Assembly (NCBI RefSeq): GCF_022605725.1
Contig: NC_065546.1
Location: 41,412,227-41,476,226, forward strand
Length of the DNA stretch: 64,000 nt
Reading direction: 5' to 3'
From: Anthonomus grandis grandis
Taxonomy: Eukaryota > Arthropoda > Insecta > Coleoptera > Curculionidae
Shown here: piece by piece, positions 23,416 to 35,269 of the stretch
Layout of the letters: every line of letters begins with the position of its first letter
Numbering within the stretch: position 1 is the first letter of the stretch
Notes under the pieces: model-generated
The model's input: the letters and a program-made list of their open reading frames with translations, nothing else
The model's database searches: none
Told to the model about the DNA's origin: nothing
Program-made: the position numbers and the translations under genes

Positions 23416-23419
23416 ATAT

Positions 23420-23933
23420 ATTGGAGTAAATGTACTTTTTTAACAAAGTTTCTTAACTAAAATTACCTAACTACCCAAATCCTCAATTCAGAATCAGGTT
23501 TTCCTCAGATTCATTTCTAGGAAATCCTCTCTATTAATATAAAAAAATTCGAAAATAAGTTATTTATAAAAGTTGTATTTTATTGGTGGCTCTTCGTTGA
23601 TAAAATTAACTCTTACTCGCACAAGTTCAAAACTGTGATTAAATACCTTTTAACATATTCTTATTTTTTCTCGAGAATATTGCCAATAATCCAAAATAGC
23701 TAATTTAATTTAGGTTCACCCTGTATTTCATAACTTTTTGGATAACATACGATTATCTGGCGATATTTATAACCGGCTTTGTTGCAAACAAGTATACAGT
23801 GGTCGTGCACCGTCGTATCACCGATCAACAGTACGGGCAGTACCTTATTATCATCACCAGACTCCAGTTCGAGGTCAACAGCATCGAATTAAGTTCGTTC
23901 CTTAATACACTCTCGCGATTATTAACAACAATA
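23420..23933 (+). promoter_or_regulatory. Upstream and 5' leader region of Phgdh
   Basis: Short intergenic region between the family A element and the Phgdh start codon. TTCACCCTGTATTTC near 23714 is a mariner-type end motif without a partner. Sequence from about 23790 onward is less AT-rich and reads CAGTGGTCGTGCACCGTCG, compatible with a 5' leader. The reading frame is open upstream of the Met chosen for Phgdh, but orthologues begin close to the DIKKVLVAD segment, so the ATG at 23934 is preferred. Confidence 0.35.
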
Positions 23934-26928
23934 ATGGATATTAAGAAAGTTTTAGTTGCCGATGCTGTCGATGACGCTTGTATTCAACTTTTAAAGAAGT
24001 ATTCCATTGATGTCGACTGCAAATACAAGTTGCCTAAAGATGCATTAATTGAGGAAATTAAGGTATGTATATATGCCAGATTTAATATGGAATTATGATC
24101 AATTGGAGGTTACTTTATAGCACATAATGCTTTTGTTTTGCTTATGTTAAACTTATATTGATTTTGTTATTTTACGATTTGGTTGTCGGATGGGGATACC
24201 AGCCCGGTGATAACCCTGATATGCCATCAAAAATAATTAGAGATCTCGAAACTTTAGTTGAATGGGAATTTATTTTTTGCTAGTTTTCTTAGCAAATATT
24301 CACTATCTGCGAAAATATTCTTGAATGGATTTTAGTCGAAAAGAGCAATTCTTACCCAGTTTTTCATATACATATACATGATTTTTGTACTTCAAGAACG
24401 TTCTGAGATACAGTCAATTTTATTAACTATGTTCCAAAAACCACCAATTTGAAAATTTTTATTCATTATTGGATATTTTTTGCTATACCTTGGGAATTAA
24501 GCAACACTTTGACTTTGGAAATAATTCAACACACCGAATATTCTAAATTCCTGAAGATGTATTCAATGCCAAAAACCCAGTCATGATTTAATAATTTATT
24601 CCTTAGCCTTAAATATTGCCTATTACTTATGTATGTATATATGTGCGTATTTATATATGCACAATTGCGACAAAATTTTTTTTTTACTATTTAAACTATA
24701 AGTATATTTTCGTGATCATCGGATTTCATTTTTATGAAGTTTAACCTCATAAAGAATTATCACAACAAATATTTAAATAAAATCTGACTATAGATATATA
24801 TCTTAAAATCTTATGTTGCATTAATTGTTAAAGCTTAGTAAACATATTAATTGCTAAAATATTTTCAAGTAAAATTAATTAGATTTTTGTATTTTTACTA
24901 ATACGCATTTTGTAGGTATTTCAAAGCACCATATTTTCTAGAAGAGTGGATCAATTTTAAAAAAATAAGCAGTTTCATTTAGGGAATTAGCACTTTTAAA
25001 AAAGCTACAATTTAAGAGCGCCATTCCGATTAAAAAAAATTGGGGGATAACACCCCCATTTAGAGGGTTGAAGGTCTTCCTATGTTATTTACATTAAAAC
25101 CTGCCCCCCCTCAGAAACAAAGTTAAGGTTTTTTTGGATTTTGCCGAAAAAAAAATTTCTACCGCAACGTTTCTATCCGTAATGCGTTTTCGATGGGCGA
25201 CCCTGTATATTGGTAATAAAATGTCTATAGTATACATCACGAACCTTTATCGGTTAACAATATGCAATTAAAACAATTTTTGTACAAGAATAACTGTTCT
25301 ATATTTTTTAAGATATAAAAAAATAGAATTTTTTTGCCAAGCACCCTGTAAATTATTGTCAAACATTCTGTATATATTTTCATAGTTTATAGTTTCATTA
25401 AAACCATATTATCTTTATTACTATTATTATTACTATTTAACATTAATTTTCAGAATTACGATGCAGTAGTGGTAAGATCAGACACCAAAATTACAGCAGA
25501 TGTTATTAAGGCAGGTCAGAAACTAAAAGTAATCGGTAGAGCCGGTGCAGGAGTTGATAACATTGACGTTAAGGCAGCTACGGAAAATAATGTCGTAGTT
25601 TTAAAGTAAGTAAATAATATACCATTACCAACCTCCACACGTACCGGACGTCCATTATAAAAAATAAAAGTAAATCCAGAATCTTCAGTGTTTTTTTTGT
25701 TCTTTGCTCATTATACGGAATGTTAGATTCCAATAATGGTCTTAATTGAATTTGTTTTTCAGTACTCCCGGCGGTAACGCTATTAGCGCGTGCGAACTAA
25801 CATGCTCCCTAATTACAAATTTAGCAAGAAATGTGACCCCAGCTAGCGCCTCCCTAAAAGCTGGAAGATGGGACAGAAAACTGTACTCAGGCCACGAGCT
25901 AAGTGGAAAAACTCTTGCCATTATTGGGTTGGGAAGGATTGGAAAAGAGGTTGCTACCAGGATGCAAGCTTGGGGAATGGAGGTAAGAATATCCCAATAA
26001 ACATACACAGAATATTCTCGTTTTAAGAATGTGCATTAAATGTCCTGAAAAATAAATTATTTCTAAGCAAAGAGATATGATCTGCTTTGCTTTTACAGTT
26101 TTTATATTCGTACATTATTGTTTCATGCAGTATATACATATATGATTCCAAGAAGGTTTGTGAAAAAGATAAAGAATCTCAAACTACTGATTTTATTCCT
26201 CAAATTGAAATTCCAAAAATCCGGGTAGATATTAGTGTGTTCTCATCCTTATTGGCATTTAACTAATATACTATAATAATACAACAGAAAATTTTTAGAA
26301 CTTATTGGGGTTCTATTCTATTAGGTATGCCTATTATTTGATTAAATAATAAAAGATTTGTCCTTTTTTTAGACCATTGGCTTTGACCCAATTGTTTCAG
26401 CCGAAGAAGCTAAAAAATTCAACGTTGAATATCTTCAATTAGAGCAACTATGGCCCAGAGCAGACTACATTACTGTCCACACCCCACTTATTCCAGCAAC
26501 AAGAAGTACGTACACCATTTTTGCTTCTTTAATAATAAATTAATATATTTTTTCCTACAATTTTTGTAGATCTCATTAGTGCTAAGACACTAGCCAGCTG
26601 CAAAAAGGGCGTAAGAATAATAAACGTTGCTAGAGGCGGAATAGTAAACGAAAAAGATCTGCTGGAAGCAATTAAATCAGGACAATGTGGAGGAGCTGGT
26701 ATTGATGTATTCGAACAGGAGCCACCAACGGATCCTATCACTCTTGAGCTTATTGCACACGATAAAGTAGTGGCTACGCCCCATTTAGGAGCCAGCACCA
26801 CCGAGGCTCAAATAAGGGTAGCTGTGGAGGTAGCTGAACAAATTATAGCACTTACTGGAACCACTCAGGATTATACTTCTACTGCTGGAGTCTTAAATCC
26901 GGCCGTAATTAATAAAGTAAAAGCCTAA
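23934..26928 (+). CDS. Phgdh: D-3-phosphoglycerate dehydrogenase, short form
   Basis: Oxidises 3-phosphoglycerate with NAD+, the first step of cytosolic serine synthesis. Five coding exons with GT-AG junctions: 23934-24062, 25454-25605, 25763-25982, 26373-26505 and 26570-26928, in total 330 codons plus stop. Visible motifs: IGRAGAGVDNIDV, the NAD-binding GLGRIG in the Rossmann fold (exon 3), the catalytic Arg in NVARGGIVNE, Glu in GAGIDVFEQEPP and His in ATPHLGAS. It ends shortly after the second substrate-binding lobe and lacks the roughly 200-residue C-terminal regulatory extension of the vertebrate enzyme, as is usual for the insect form. Intron 1 (1.4 kb) holds mobile-element debris. The gene appears intact. 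Confidence 0.95.
24970..25360. repeat. MITE-like debris in Phgdh intron 1
   Basis: Two strings ending ACCCTGTA (near 25201 and 25344) and a small GGGGG/CCCCC hairpin (near 25043-25060) suggest fragments of non-autonomous mariner-type elements. No left ends were matched, so boundaries are uncertain. Confidence 0.35.
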
Positions 26929-27010
26929 ATTGTTTATTAAATTGGAATGTATTATATAAATAGATTTTTTTTGTTAATTACTGTTGGTAGACCGTCAAAT
27001 TGATATTATA

Positions 27011-27016
27011 AATAAA
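27011..27016 (+). terminator. Polyadenylation signal of Phgdh
   Basis: AATAAA 83 bases after the Phgdh stop codon, followed by T-rich and TG-rich sequence. Confidence 0.6.
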
Positions 27017-27479
27017 TGTTTAATTTTCGTCATATATGTATGTGTATTTAGTAATTATGAATTTGCTATAAAAACAGGGTTAAACGCTTCTTACTATTGC
27101 GCTTTCAGTAAAAGACACATTCGATTTTAAAATCACTTTCGTTTCATACCTTCATTGCCACTATTCCTTGGCTATATTGATGGTGCTTTTAGATTTAGGA
27201 ATAGGCGTTTCTTCTTTTGGCTATCATCACGAACTGGTTCTTTTTATGATCGGTTATTTAAAAATGTGTAGTAGGCAACACAATTAAAATAAAATATATC
27301 TTGTGAGCACACCTGCAGACCAAATACATATATTCCTTCTGTAGTTTTTACAGCTAGTACTCAGTTCACTAGTCTACATCATAAATTTTATTTAATTTTC
27401 TTAGAAAATTTAAACTGCCAAGATTTCTTTGTATCCTTTGAGCTACCTTGAGTGACTCTATTCTATAGGGTTCATAAAT

Positions 27480-28090
27480 TTAACTTGTTTCTGGCGAAAT
27501 CTATCTTTTTTCTCTGGATTTATTTACCATGTCGTGCTCCCATTGGTTTTTGCCCATAACAATCATGTCATCATTTAATATTTGTACATCTTCCAGATCA
27601 CCAAATATCTTTTCGACCTGCTCTTAGAACAAATCGAAAAAGAATTATCAACAAGTTTATAATATATAGAAAATACTTTTTTAGTAATATATTTGTGCAT
27701 ACCTCTTTTACAATATTTTTTTTTACAATCTGAGGTTTACGAACAAGTTGAGCTTTAAGATCTTGGGGATCAAGACATATTCTATTATCTTCCCATTATT
27801 TTTTTTAACTATGATCATACAATTAATGCTAGCCTGAGGGTTAATCTCATTAATCTTAGCAATAGCTTTACGACCCTATCAACGTCGTTTTTCAAAACAA
27901 CCCTAATAGCGAAAGGAATCTTTGTTGGCGGGTAGCTAACTACCATAAAACATTTTAATTTGGTGCGATAAACTTCAATGGCCTTGGATAGATCTAATTT
28001 GTTAATACGTAGGAGAACTTCTCCAGTGACAGTGCCTTGGATAACAGTTACTATTTTGTCTTAGAGCTTTTTCCTCCATTGTCTCATCTT
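27480..28090 (-). pseudogene. Ty3/gypsy retrotransposon pol fragment (reverse transcriptase)
   Basis: On the minus strand, 28060-27800 reads through YPPTKIPFAIRVVLKNDVD and then KINEINPQASINCMIIVKKN, matching the N-terminal RT block of Ty3/gypsy elements (…VPFALRxxLKxELDRM…). 27625-27500 reads IFGDLEDVQILNDDMIVMGK, the active-site block in which the usual YxDD is NDD. Frameshifts separate the blocks. No long terminal repeats, gag or integrase were found nearby, so this is a fragment lying between Phgdh and mRpS22. Confidence 0.65.
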
Positions 28091-28440
28091 GGTCTACCAT
28101 TTTATAATGAATGCTTTATATCTATTAAAGAACGCTCGAAGGATTCAGCATCCTTCTGAACTCTCATTAGGAATATATACGTTTCATAAACTTCATTTAT
28201 ACGTAGTTTCAAATAGGCCTCTGATTCATCACATATTTGTATGGGTTTAGGGTATCATCGGGAGTTAAAATTATACGTATAATTCGTGCTCAAAAGTCAA
28301 TATGAATTATATTCATGGTGTCTGTTAGCTACCAAATAATCGTTAAATCAAACCAATATAACAATAATTTCGCCTCTGAAAGTCAAAACCAGCTGGTAAC
28401 TTCACCGGCCCATGGGGATACGACTGCGCCATGTTTAGAC

Positions 28441-28622
28441 TCAACAATTAAAACCGGTAAATATTTTAATGAAACATATTTATTTAGATTTGTAACAATA
28501 AAAAAATTAACATAATCCTTCTATTTCAATTCTACAATGAAGCAACATGTATGGTTGTATATTGCCATTAATCTAAATACAAATCTGTTTCATTAAAATA
28601 TTTAAAGGTTTTAATTGTTGAA
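28441..28622. repeat. Long inverted repeat (stem about 50 bp)
   Basis: The arm 28441-28491 (CAACAATTAAAACCGGTAAA and on) pairs with the inverted arm 28571-28622 over about 50 bases at about 85-90%. The loop is about 80 bp. It would form a strong cruciform or RNA hairpin; most likely a miniature element. It lies in the gap downstream of both Phgdh and mRpS22. Confidence 0.75.
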
Positions 28623-28715
28623 TGTAAACAGCACATCTAATTTGCAATCTTTGGTCTCTAATCCACAAGAATAAATAAGTAATAGACAACAAGTGTTTTT
28701 TATACATAAGGACTC

Positions 28716-28721
28716 TTTATT
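28716..28721 (-). terminator. Polyadenylation signal of mRpS22
   Basis: AATAAA on the minus strand (TTTATT on the plus), about 95 bases beyond the mRpS22 stop. Confidence 0.55.
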
Positions 28722-28814
28722 ACAGATCCAACTATTGTTTTAGAACTTAACAAAAATTATAAATTTATATTCTACTTAGTTGACATACTCGTAATAATTA
28801 AAACAAAAATCGGC

Positions 28815-30310
28815 TTATTTAATACCATGTGCAGCATCTATTTCCTTTTTCAGTTGGAGTTTCTGCGCGATAACATCTTCGTAGGCCTGCATGGCCAGCT
28901 CTAGAGATCCCTTTTTGTCAGCTTCTTTTTTAATAAAGTCCTTCACAGCGTCTACGTCTGATTTATTATCAAATTCGATTTTGTGCATTATTGAATATAA
29001 ATCGATCAATTCCTTAGCCTCTTTAATGTGTAAAGTCTCTATCAGTTCTAGTAGGAGATTGTCGACTTTTTTATGCCAAGCTAAGTAGAAGACTAATGAA
29101 CCAAAATGCCTTGTGGACCTACAATAAAATATTGAAAAACTATTAAAATTTTCTATAAGATGAAAGCTTTTAATTTTAATCCAGTAAGTAAATCTCCATC
29201 ATACAGTTTCAGTTCTTCACAGCTTTGAAGAAATTATTTTTTAAGGTGAAAAATGACTCACTAACTTAATGGAGAAGCACAATTGCAGCAAAATTGCCCA
29301 ACACTAAAATAATGTATAATATTTAAAATCCTGAAAAATTGAAATTAATGGGCCATTTTTACATAAAGTTATAATTTAAAATATTTGAGAAAATATGTGG
29401 ATAAACATAGATTTGAAAGCTTTTCCACATTATTCACTAGATCTCTCTTTAATTGTTTGAAAAGTTCGTTTTTTTATTAAGCTTAGTCAATTACATTTAA
29501 GATGGCTAACTTAGATATCAAGTTTCTTTAAAAGCCTATTCCAATGTAATTTTTTAAGCTGAAATATTAAAAGCAACTACATTCTAATATTTTAAAATAG
29601 TCTTATAATATAAACATATATTTTTTCCTCATGCAGACATACCTCAGTAAATCAAATTTGTTATTCTCATTAATGTGTTCATAAGTAGCTGAGACAATTT
29701 TCTGATAGTCCGGATCGTCAGGCTCAAATTGGGTACACGCCCTATCCAGTATAAACTCATATTCGTTTTTATTTAGTAATGCTTCCAAATACTGTCCCTC
29801 AAACATTTTAGGGGGTTTAATCAATTTCCCCGGACGAGGAAAGTATGCTTGGATAATACGCTGCCTGACTGCCCATTCTGCTTCCTGTAATGTCCCATCA
29901 GGTTCTCTGACAACAATTAATCTATCACAGTCTTTTAGGCCATACGTTATATCCGTAAATACCATTCTACTTGATTCCAAACCTAAAAAACAAATATTTT
30001 GTGTAAATTATTCTTATGTTTATGTTGGAATTACCTTGTAATGCATTGTCTCTCGCTAACACTTTGGTAGTTACATCCGCTACTTGTATAACAGGGGGTA
30101 TTTGCAGCAATTCATTTGCTCTATTTTCTGCTTCTTTAAGAGACTCTTGTAGTTCTTCATCAGTCATAAACTTGTACTCTGGATCACTTAGTTTTTGTGT
30201 GCCCAATTTTTTTCTTCTGAAAACCTTCTCATTATTAACTCTAGTTAATGACTTAAGGAGCGCTTGAACCTCTGGATTGAAAAATACTGGGGCTGGATTG
30301 GTCTTTCCAT
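28815..30310 (-). CDS. mRpS22: Mitochondrial small ribosomal subunit protein mS22 (5' exon not found)
   Basis: Structural protein of the mitochondrial ribosome small subunit. Three coding exons are supported: 30310-30035, 29982-29643 and 29118-28815, with GT-AG junctions whose phases agree (splits inside Gly and Arg codons). Recognisable stretches: NPEVQALLKSLTRVN, DRLIVVREPDGTLQEAEW, the IQAYFPRPGK block, and RSTRHFGSLVFYLAWHKK at the start of the last exon. These follow the order in human MRPS22. The first exon, with the start and the import presequence, must lie upstream: exon 30310 begins two bases into a codon. I could not identify it between 30320 and 36600, where a 3.9 kb piggyBac lies. 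Confidence 0.9.
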
Positions 30311-30319
30311 CTAAGAAAT

Positions 30320-31340
30320 ATCAATGATTAAATGTATTTAAGTTAACCTGTCTGAACAGAAGTGGAAAAATATGTTAGAAATCGTAAATTACTAAGCCTA
30401 CAGAGAAAAGAATGTTTAAGATTGCATGTAATTTGGCACACAAGATGAAACTGAGGCTGACATCAACATTTTCCAAAAAAACAATTTCTTTTTTTGGTTT
30501 GTGCAGAGGGATGAAACCTCTTTCTTATTGAAAAGAAAAAAAAAATAACAGTTTAAGGTGATTAAGTTGAGTCTGATTTTCAAGTGAGATACAACAGGAA
30601 TTTTAATGTACAATCTGTGGGTATTTACTATATTTCAGCTATTTTGTACCAATAATTTTTAGGTGTTTTTGGGTGATTATTGTCCTCAGTTATAAGTATT
30701 AATGTAGAGTTCCTAGAGAAGGAAGAGTAGAGTTACTAACTCTATCATCCTAATTTTTGGGACTTAAAATACAGGACAGTCAATAAAAATGTTGGACAAA
30801 GAAACATATTTTTTTAATATCTAATTATCATTATTTAATTCATTAGCACACTTGGCCTGAGAAGAAAAATGGCTGTAAAACTAGTTTTATGGTAAAAATT
30901 TCATTGGTTTTTCATTTCACATGTTTTACAGAGATATTTACATTTAATAATTCATTTAAATTAAAGCCTTAGAAACTATAAGATTTCATCAAATATTTTT
31001 GCTATATTTTGGTTTTTTCTTATTGCTATTACTTGTTTATTTATATATCATTGATAATTGGTCATATTCTTTATAGTTGCCATTTATTATTATTATTGTT
31101 TATGTCTTAACTTGTACTCTTGTATATTGGCACTGTCCTTGAAATAAATAAATTATCAATGTTATATTATTTAAATTACTCAAATTTCTCAAGAGCAAAT
31201 TTTTAATGACAAAACAGGTAGTTTTAGATTTCTAACCTTTTTTAAATATTTAAGAGGATTTTTTTACATAATAGGTTAATTTTTGATAAAATTTTTAGGC
31301 AATGGTTATATTATACTGTGTTATAACATTTTTAAATCAA
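30320..31340. other. AT-rich sequence upstream of mRpS22 with a possible LINE tail
   Basis: No exon could be recognised. At about 31085-31155 the sequence TTGTACTCTTGTATATTGGC followed by an AAATAAATAAATT tail looks like the 3' end of a short LINE or SINE, plus orientation. Confidence 0.35.
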
Positions 31341-33205
31341 AGAGTTTCTTAACCCTGGAATGCTTGGGGTACATTTGTACCCCATCATTAATCATATCTC
31401 AAGTTAAATGGAAGTGGGCGGGGGAGCGAACGCCGACGTCTTAATAGTTTCAAGACGCGGCAAGTCAGTTCGCGTCACAGAAAACAGACCAATGATTTTC
31501 CTCTTTGTGTTCTGTGGTTCGCGTGCGACAATTGACATTGGCACACGGTTTTTTTCTTTTCGAGATTTGTGATATTTGGGGTTAGCGCGTACCCCAGTGT
31601 AGCAGTTTAGGTTAAATATACTCTGTGATTATTTCGCTTCTCAGTAGATTTTGGTGATTATTATTATATGAGTAAGTATCTTTTTTTTGAAAAATATTTC
31701 TAAATATGTCTATAATACTTTGAAAACATTTTAGTTTTTTTTTCAGTTATTATATTTTTGTTTGATTTTTAAGTTATTACTGATTTTCTTTGTTAGGCTG
31801 CACGAATAATGGCTGGGCAGAAAAAGTTCTTCGACCTAACAAAGCCTGAAGATGTAGAAATTCATCGCATTCTCTATGAATCTGATTCAGACAGTTTTTC
31901 GGATGACAGCGAGGAGGAAGATGCCGTTATACCTGATTTTAGAAAGGAGCCAGAAGAAGATGAAATACGCGGCAATCAAATCAATCTTAATTCTTTTATT
32001 GCACCAGAACAGACTCAGGATACCTTTCCATCTGATGCAGATTCGGAAGATGACAATATACCATGGGCAGAAATACAGGCGATCAACAGAGATATGGTGG
32101 AAATTTTACCAGTGCCTACCAAATTAAGGGGTAAAAATGGGTTTATGTGGTCAGGTAAGAAAGGCGCAATTCATCGTACACCAAAACGAAATCTGGTTTT
32201 GCATTTACCTGGAAACAAAAACGAAGCAAAACATATAACATCGGGAACTGAAGCTTGGAAATTATGTTTCACTGAAGGAAATCTCGATAAAATTACCCAA
32301 TATACTAATAACGAGATCCAAGTTCAACGATTGAAATATTCAAATAAGAACGATGACCAAGATACTGATGCGCCTGTTATTACGCCAGTAGGTAAGAGAC
32401 CCTCTTGGACTAAGGATACAAACAGCATTGAACTCCAAGCACTTTTCGGGCTATTTTATTATGCCGGTGTTATGAAAATGGCCGGAGTTTTGACAAAGGA
32501 ACTATTTGATAAAGACATAGTAATTCCAATATTCCATGCTACCATGCCCGAGGCACGTTTCAGGTTTTTGATAAACTGTCTTCGCTTTGGTGATAAGCAG
32601 TCCAGAGCTGAAAGAAAAGAAACCGATAAGCTTGCAGCTTTTTGAGATGTATTTGAGAGGTCAATAGTTAAAATGAAAAACCTATATACTCCTTCAGAAT
32701 ATATTACAATTGATGAATAATTGGTTGGTTTTAGAGGGCGATGTTCTTTTAAAATGTACATCCCTTCAAAGCCCAATAAATACGGAATCAAAATTGTGCT
32801 GTCCTGTGATGCCAAAACAGCTTTTGCACTTGATGCTGAAATTTATATAGGAAAAGGTTCCACACCAACGCAATGTTCCTGTAGCTCAGTATTACTGTAA
32901 TAAGCTAAGCAGTTCTGTCCAAGGAATAAATAGGAACTTGACCATGGATAACTGGTTTACTTCTATTGAGACCACGAAACATCTTTTGGAGAGGAAAATT
33001 ACCATTGTTGGTACTGTGAGAAGAAATAAAAAAGAAATTCCTGAGTCGTTTTTGGAACTCAAAGAAAGGAATCAAAATTCTGCCATGTTTTGCTACAGTG
33101 GACATCTGACACTGTTATCATACTGTCCAACCAAGAGTGCTAAAAAAGCAGTAATTATGCTTTCGACAATGCATGAAAAAGGTGATGAGCCATTTACGAC
33201 CAAGC

Positions 33206-34593
33206 GACTGCGGCGGTGTTCTGTGACTTGTCCAAAGCTTTTGATTGTGTGAGTCATAGGATACTGCTTCAGACGCTTTCTGCTTATGGAGTTAGGGGTG
33301 TTGCACTGAAGTGGTTTGAGTGCTATTTGTCTGGTCGCGAGCAGTCTGTGTACCTTAATGGTGAGTTTTCTGGTAGGGAGTCTGTGGATTGTGGTGTTCC
33401 ACAGGGGTCAGTTCTTGGTCCCCTTCTATTTCTTGTATACATTAATGATCTTATTACTCTTAGCATGTGTGGACATTTTACATTGTTTGCTGACAACACA
33501 ACGGTTTTATGTTCGAATAAAGATCCCAAGCAGCTTGTCAGAGATGTTGCAGCCGATCTTCTGAAATTAAAGCAATGGTGTGATTCCAATCAACTTTGCT
33601 TAAATATGTCAAAGTCCCATATTATTGGTTTCAATTTTCAAGCTGAGAGTCTTGATTTTGGTGAGAATGCATTGGACATGGTAGACAATTCTGCATTTCT
33701 TGTTTTAGTCATTGATAAAGATTTAAAGTTTTCTGACAATATAATAAAGTTAAATAAAAAACTTGCTTCTGGCTGCTTCTCTGTTAGGGCAACCGTTCAT
33801 GAACTGGGGAGAGATGTTGCTTGTGATGTGTACTTTGCTTTGTTCGAGTCGCATTTAAGGTATGCTCTTCCATTTTGGGGTGCATGTTCAAATTATCTGT
33901 TTCAGTCTGTTTTTGTGCTGCAAAAGAGGGCTGTCAGAAGTTTATTTAAGGCCCATTCTAGAATGCATTGTGGTAATCTTTTCAAAGAGAGCCGTATTTT
34001 GACCCTACCATCATTATTTATTTTTGAAACTGCATGTTTAATATTCAAAAATAAGAACAGTTTTCCAATCCGACATCACAGTTATCCTACCAGACAGATT
34101 AATAATATTCCCTTTCCTATTCCTCATTTTACATCTATCAAAGATTCATTTATATATCGGGGTTTAATGATTTATAATCACATTAGCGTGGAATTAAGAA
34201 GTGTTCAGTCTTTGCGCCAGTTTTGTTGTAAACTGAAGTCATATTTGCTTCTAAAAGCCTTTTATTCAATTGAAGACTTTTTTAAGGCTGAGGATGTTGT
34301 GTAGTAGATGCTAAGCTTTTAATCTGTTAATTTAAATTTTGAACATACCTTTATGTGTCCCTTTATCTCTGCTACCTTTGTCTACATGCATATATTTTGT
34401 TTTATAAAGATTTTGTTTGTAACATTTTTCTCTTGCATTTTTTTTTTTAGGCATTTTATATGTTGTATAAATTTTTTATATTTGTTTTGTAAAGTCTGAT
34501 TTGATTGTATTTATTTTCTGAAGCTTTGTCAATAAAATTCGTGTACATGTACCAAATTTTCGACAATAAAGTACTTGAAAAAAAAAAAAAAAA
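33206..34593 (+). mobile_element. 5'-truncated jockey/CR1-like LINE inside piggyBac
   Basis: Starts within the reverse-transcriptase region, has a 3' untranslated part with AATAAA (34531 and 34566) and ends in a run of about 17 A (34578-34594). AAGC occurs at both junctions (33202-33205 and 34594-34597), a short target duplication. The piggyBac reading frame resumes directly after the tail. Confidence 0.9.
33207..34304 (+). pseudogene. LINE reverse transcriptase fragment with altered active site
   Basis: Open from the truncation point to the stop at 34304 (about 365 codons). VFCDLSKAFDCVSHRILL holds the first catalytic Asp, CGVPQGSVLGPLLFLVYIND the next block. The active-site box reads LFADNTTVLCSN, where functional enzymes have FADD, so the second Asp is Asn. 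The thumb segment LNMSKSHIIGFNF and the C-terminal RALFKAHSRMHCG-like block follow. Truncated at the 5' end, so it never had an endonuclease at this site. Confidence 0.85.
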
Positions 34594-35269
34594 AAGCTAC
34601 CAGAAATTATTCAATTTTATAATTCTACAAAAGGAGGAGTAAATACTTTGGACCAGTTGTGCCACACTTATTCTACTGGTAGAAAAACACGTCGCTGGCC
34701 ATTATGTCTGTTCTATCATTTGTTGGATATTCTGGGATATAATTAAATGATTCTTTTGCATGGCTCTGGTGAAGTAAATAAAGAAATTGTAAAGCACAGG
34801 AGAGAATACCTCAAGAAGCTTGCCCTTGACCTGGTCAGACCGCACATGATGAGTCATTTGGAAGCTCCAACTTTGAGGCGCGAACTCCGTGAAACCATAT
34901 GTAAGGTCCTCAAGATAACCACTTCAGAAGAAGTACCTACTAGGCTCACAACAACAGTGGGTAGGTGTGTGCTTTGTCCCAGAAGAGAGGATTGAAAATG
35001 GAGAGTAAGCTGTGCTGTATGCAAAAAGTTCGTGTGTTTGCAACATCAAAAAAAAATATGCTCAGTGTGTGCCGCATGAACATTTTATTATGGATGTGCG
35101 TTAAAAGTGTTCTTGATAAGATGAAAAGACTCGGTTTAAGTTATTATTTTTCTATAAGTGAATAAAATTTTCATTTTTCTAAAATACGACGTGTTTTATT
35201 TGGGGTACGGTTGTACCCCTGTGTAGCAGATGCAGAGTCGGAAATAAGTGTAGCATTCCAGGGTTAAGA

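Larger units (their letters stand above)
31809..35080 (+). pseudogene. piggyBac transposase, split and inactivated
   Basis: Starts at the ATG 31809 with an acidic N-terminus (DSDSFSDDSEEEDAV). The DDE_Tnp_1_7 core follows: WTKDTNSIELQALFGLFYYA, RFRFLINCLRFGD, SEYITIDE, FRGRCSFKMYIPSKPNKYG, LTMDNWFTSIETTKHLL (third-Asp region). After the LINE, PEIIQFYNSTKGGVNTLDQL continues. The C-terminus is a Cys-rich zinc-binding block (CVLCPRRED, then CAVCKKFVC and CSVC). Lesions: TGA at 32643 (from an Arg codon by C-to-T), TAA near 32717 (from a Gln codon by C-to-T), a frameshift near 32880, the LINE insertion, and stops at 34746 and 34993. Confidence 0.85.
31353..35263 (+). mobile_element. piggyBac-type transposon with TTAA target sites, cut by a LINE
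   Basis: Outer ends are CCCTGGAATGCTTGGGG on the left and its inverted counterpart ending AGCATTCCAGGG on the right; TTAA flanks both sides (31349-31352 and 35264-35267). Just inside each end lies a GGGGTACaxxxGTACCCC palindrome (31367-31383 left, 35201-35218 right). The transposase is on the plus strand. A LINE of about 1.39 kb (33206-34593) is inserted in it, so the original element was about 2.5 kb. Confidence 0.92.

Noticed and set aside
25742..26008. Minus-strand frame across Phgdh exon 3
   Set aside because: Antisense shadow of the NAD-binding exon.
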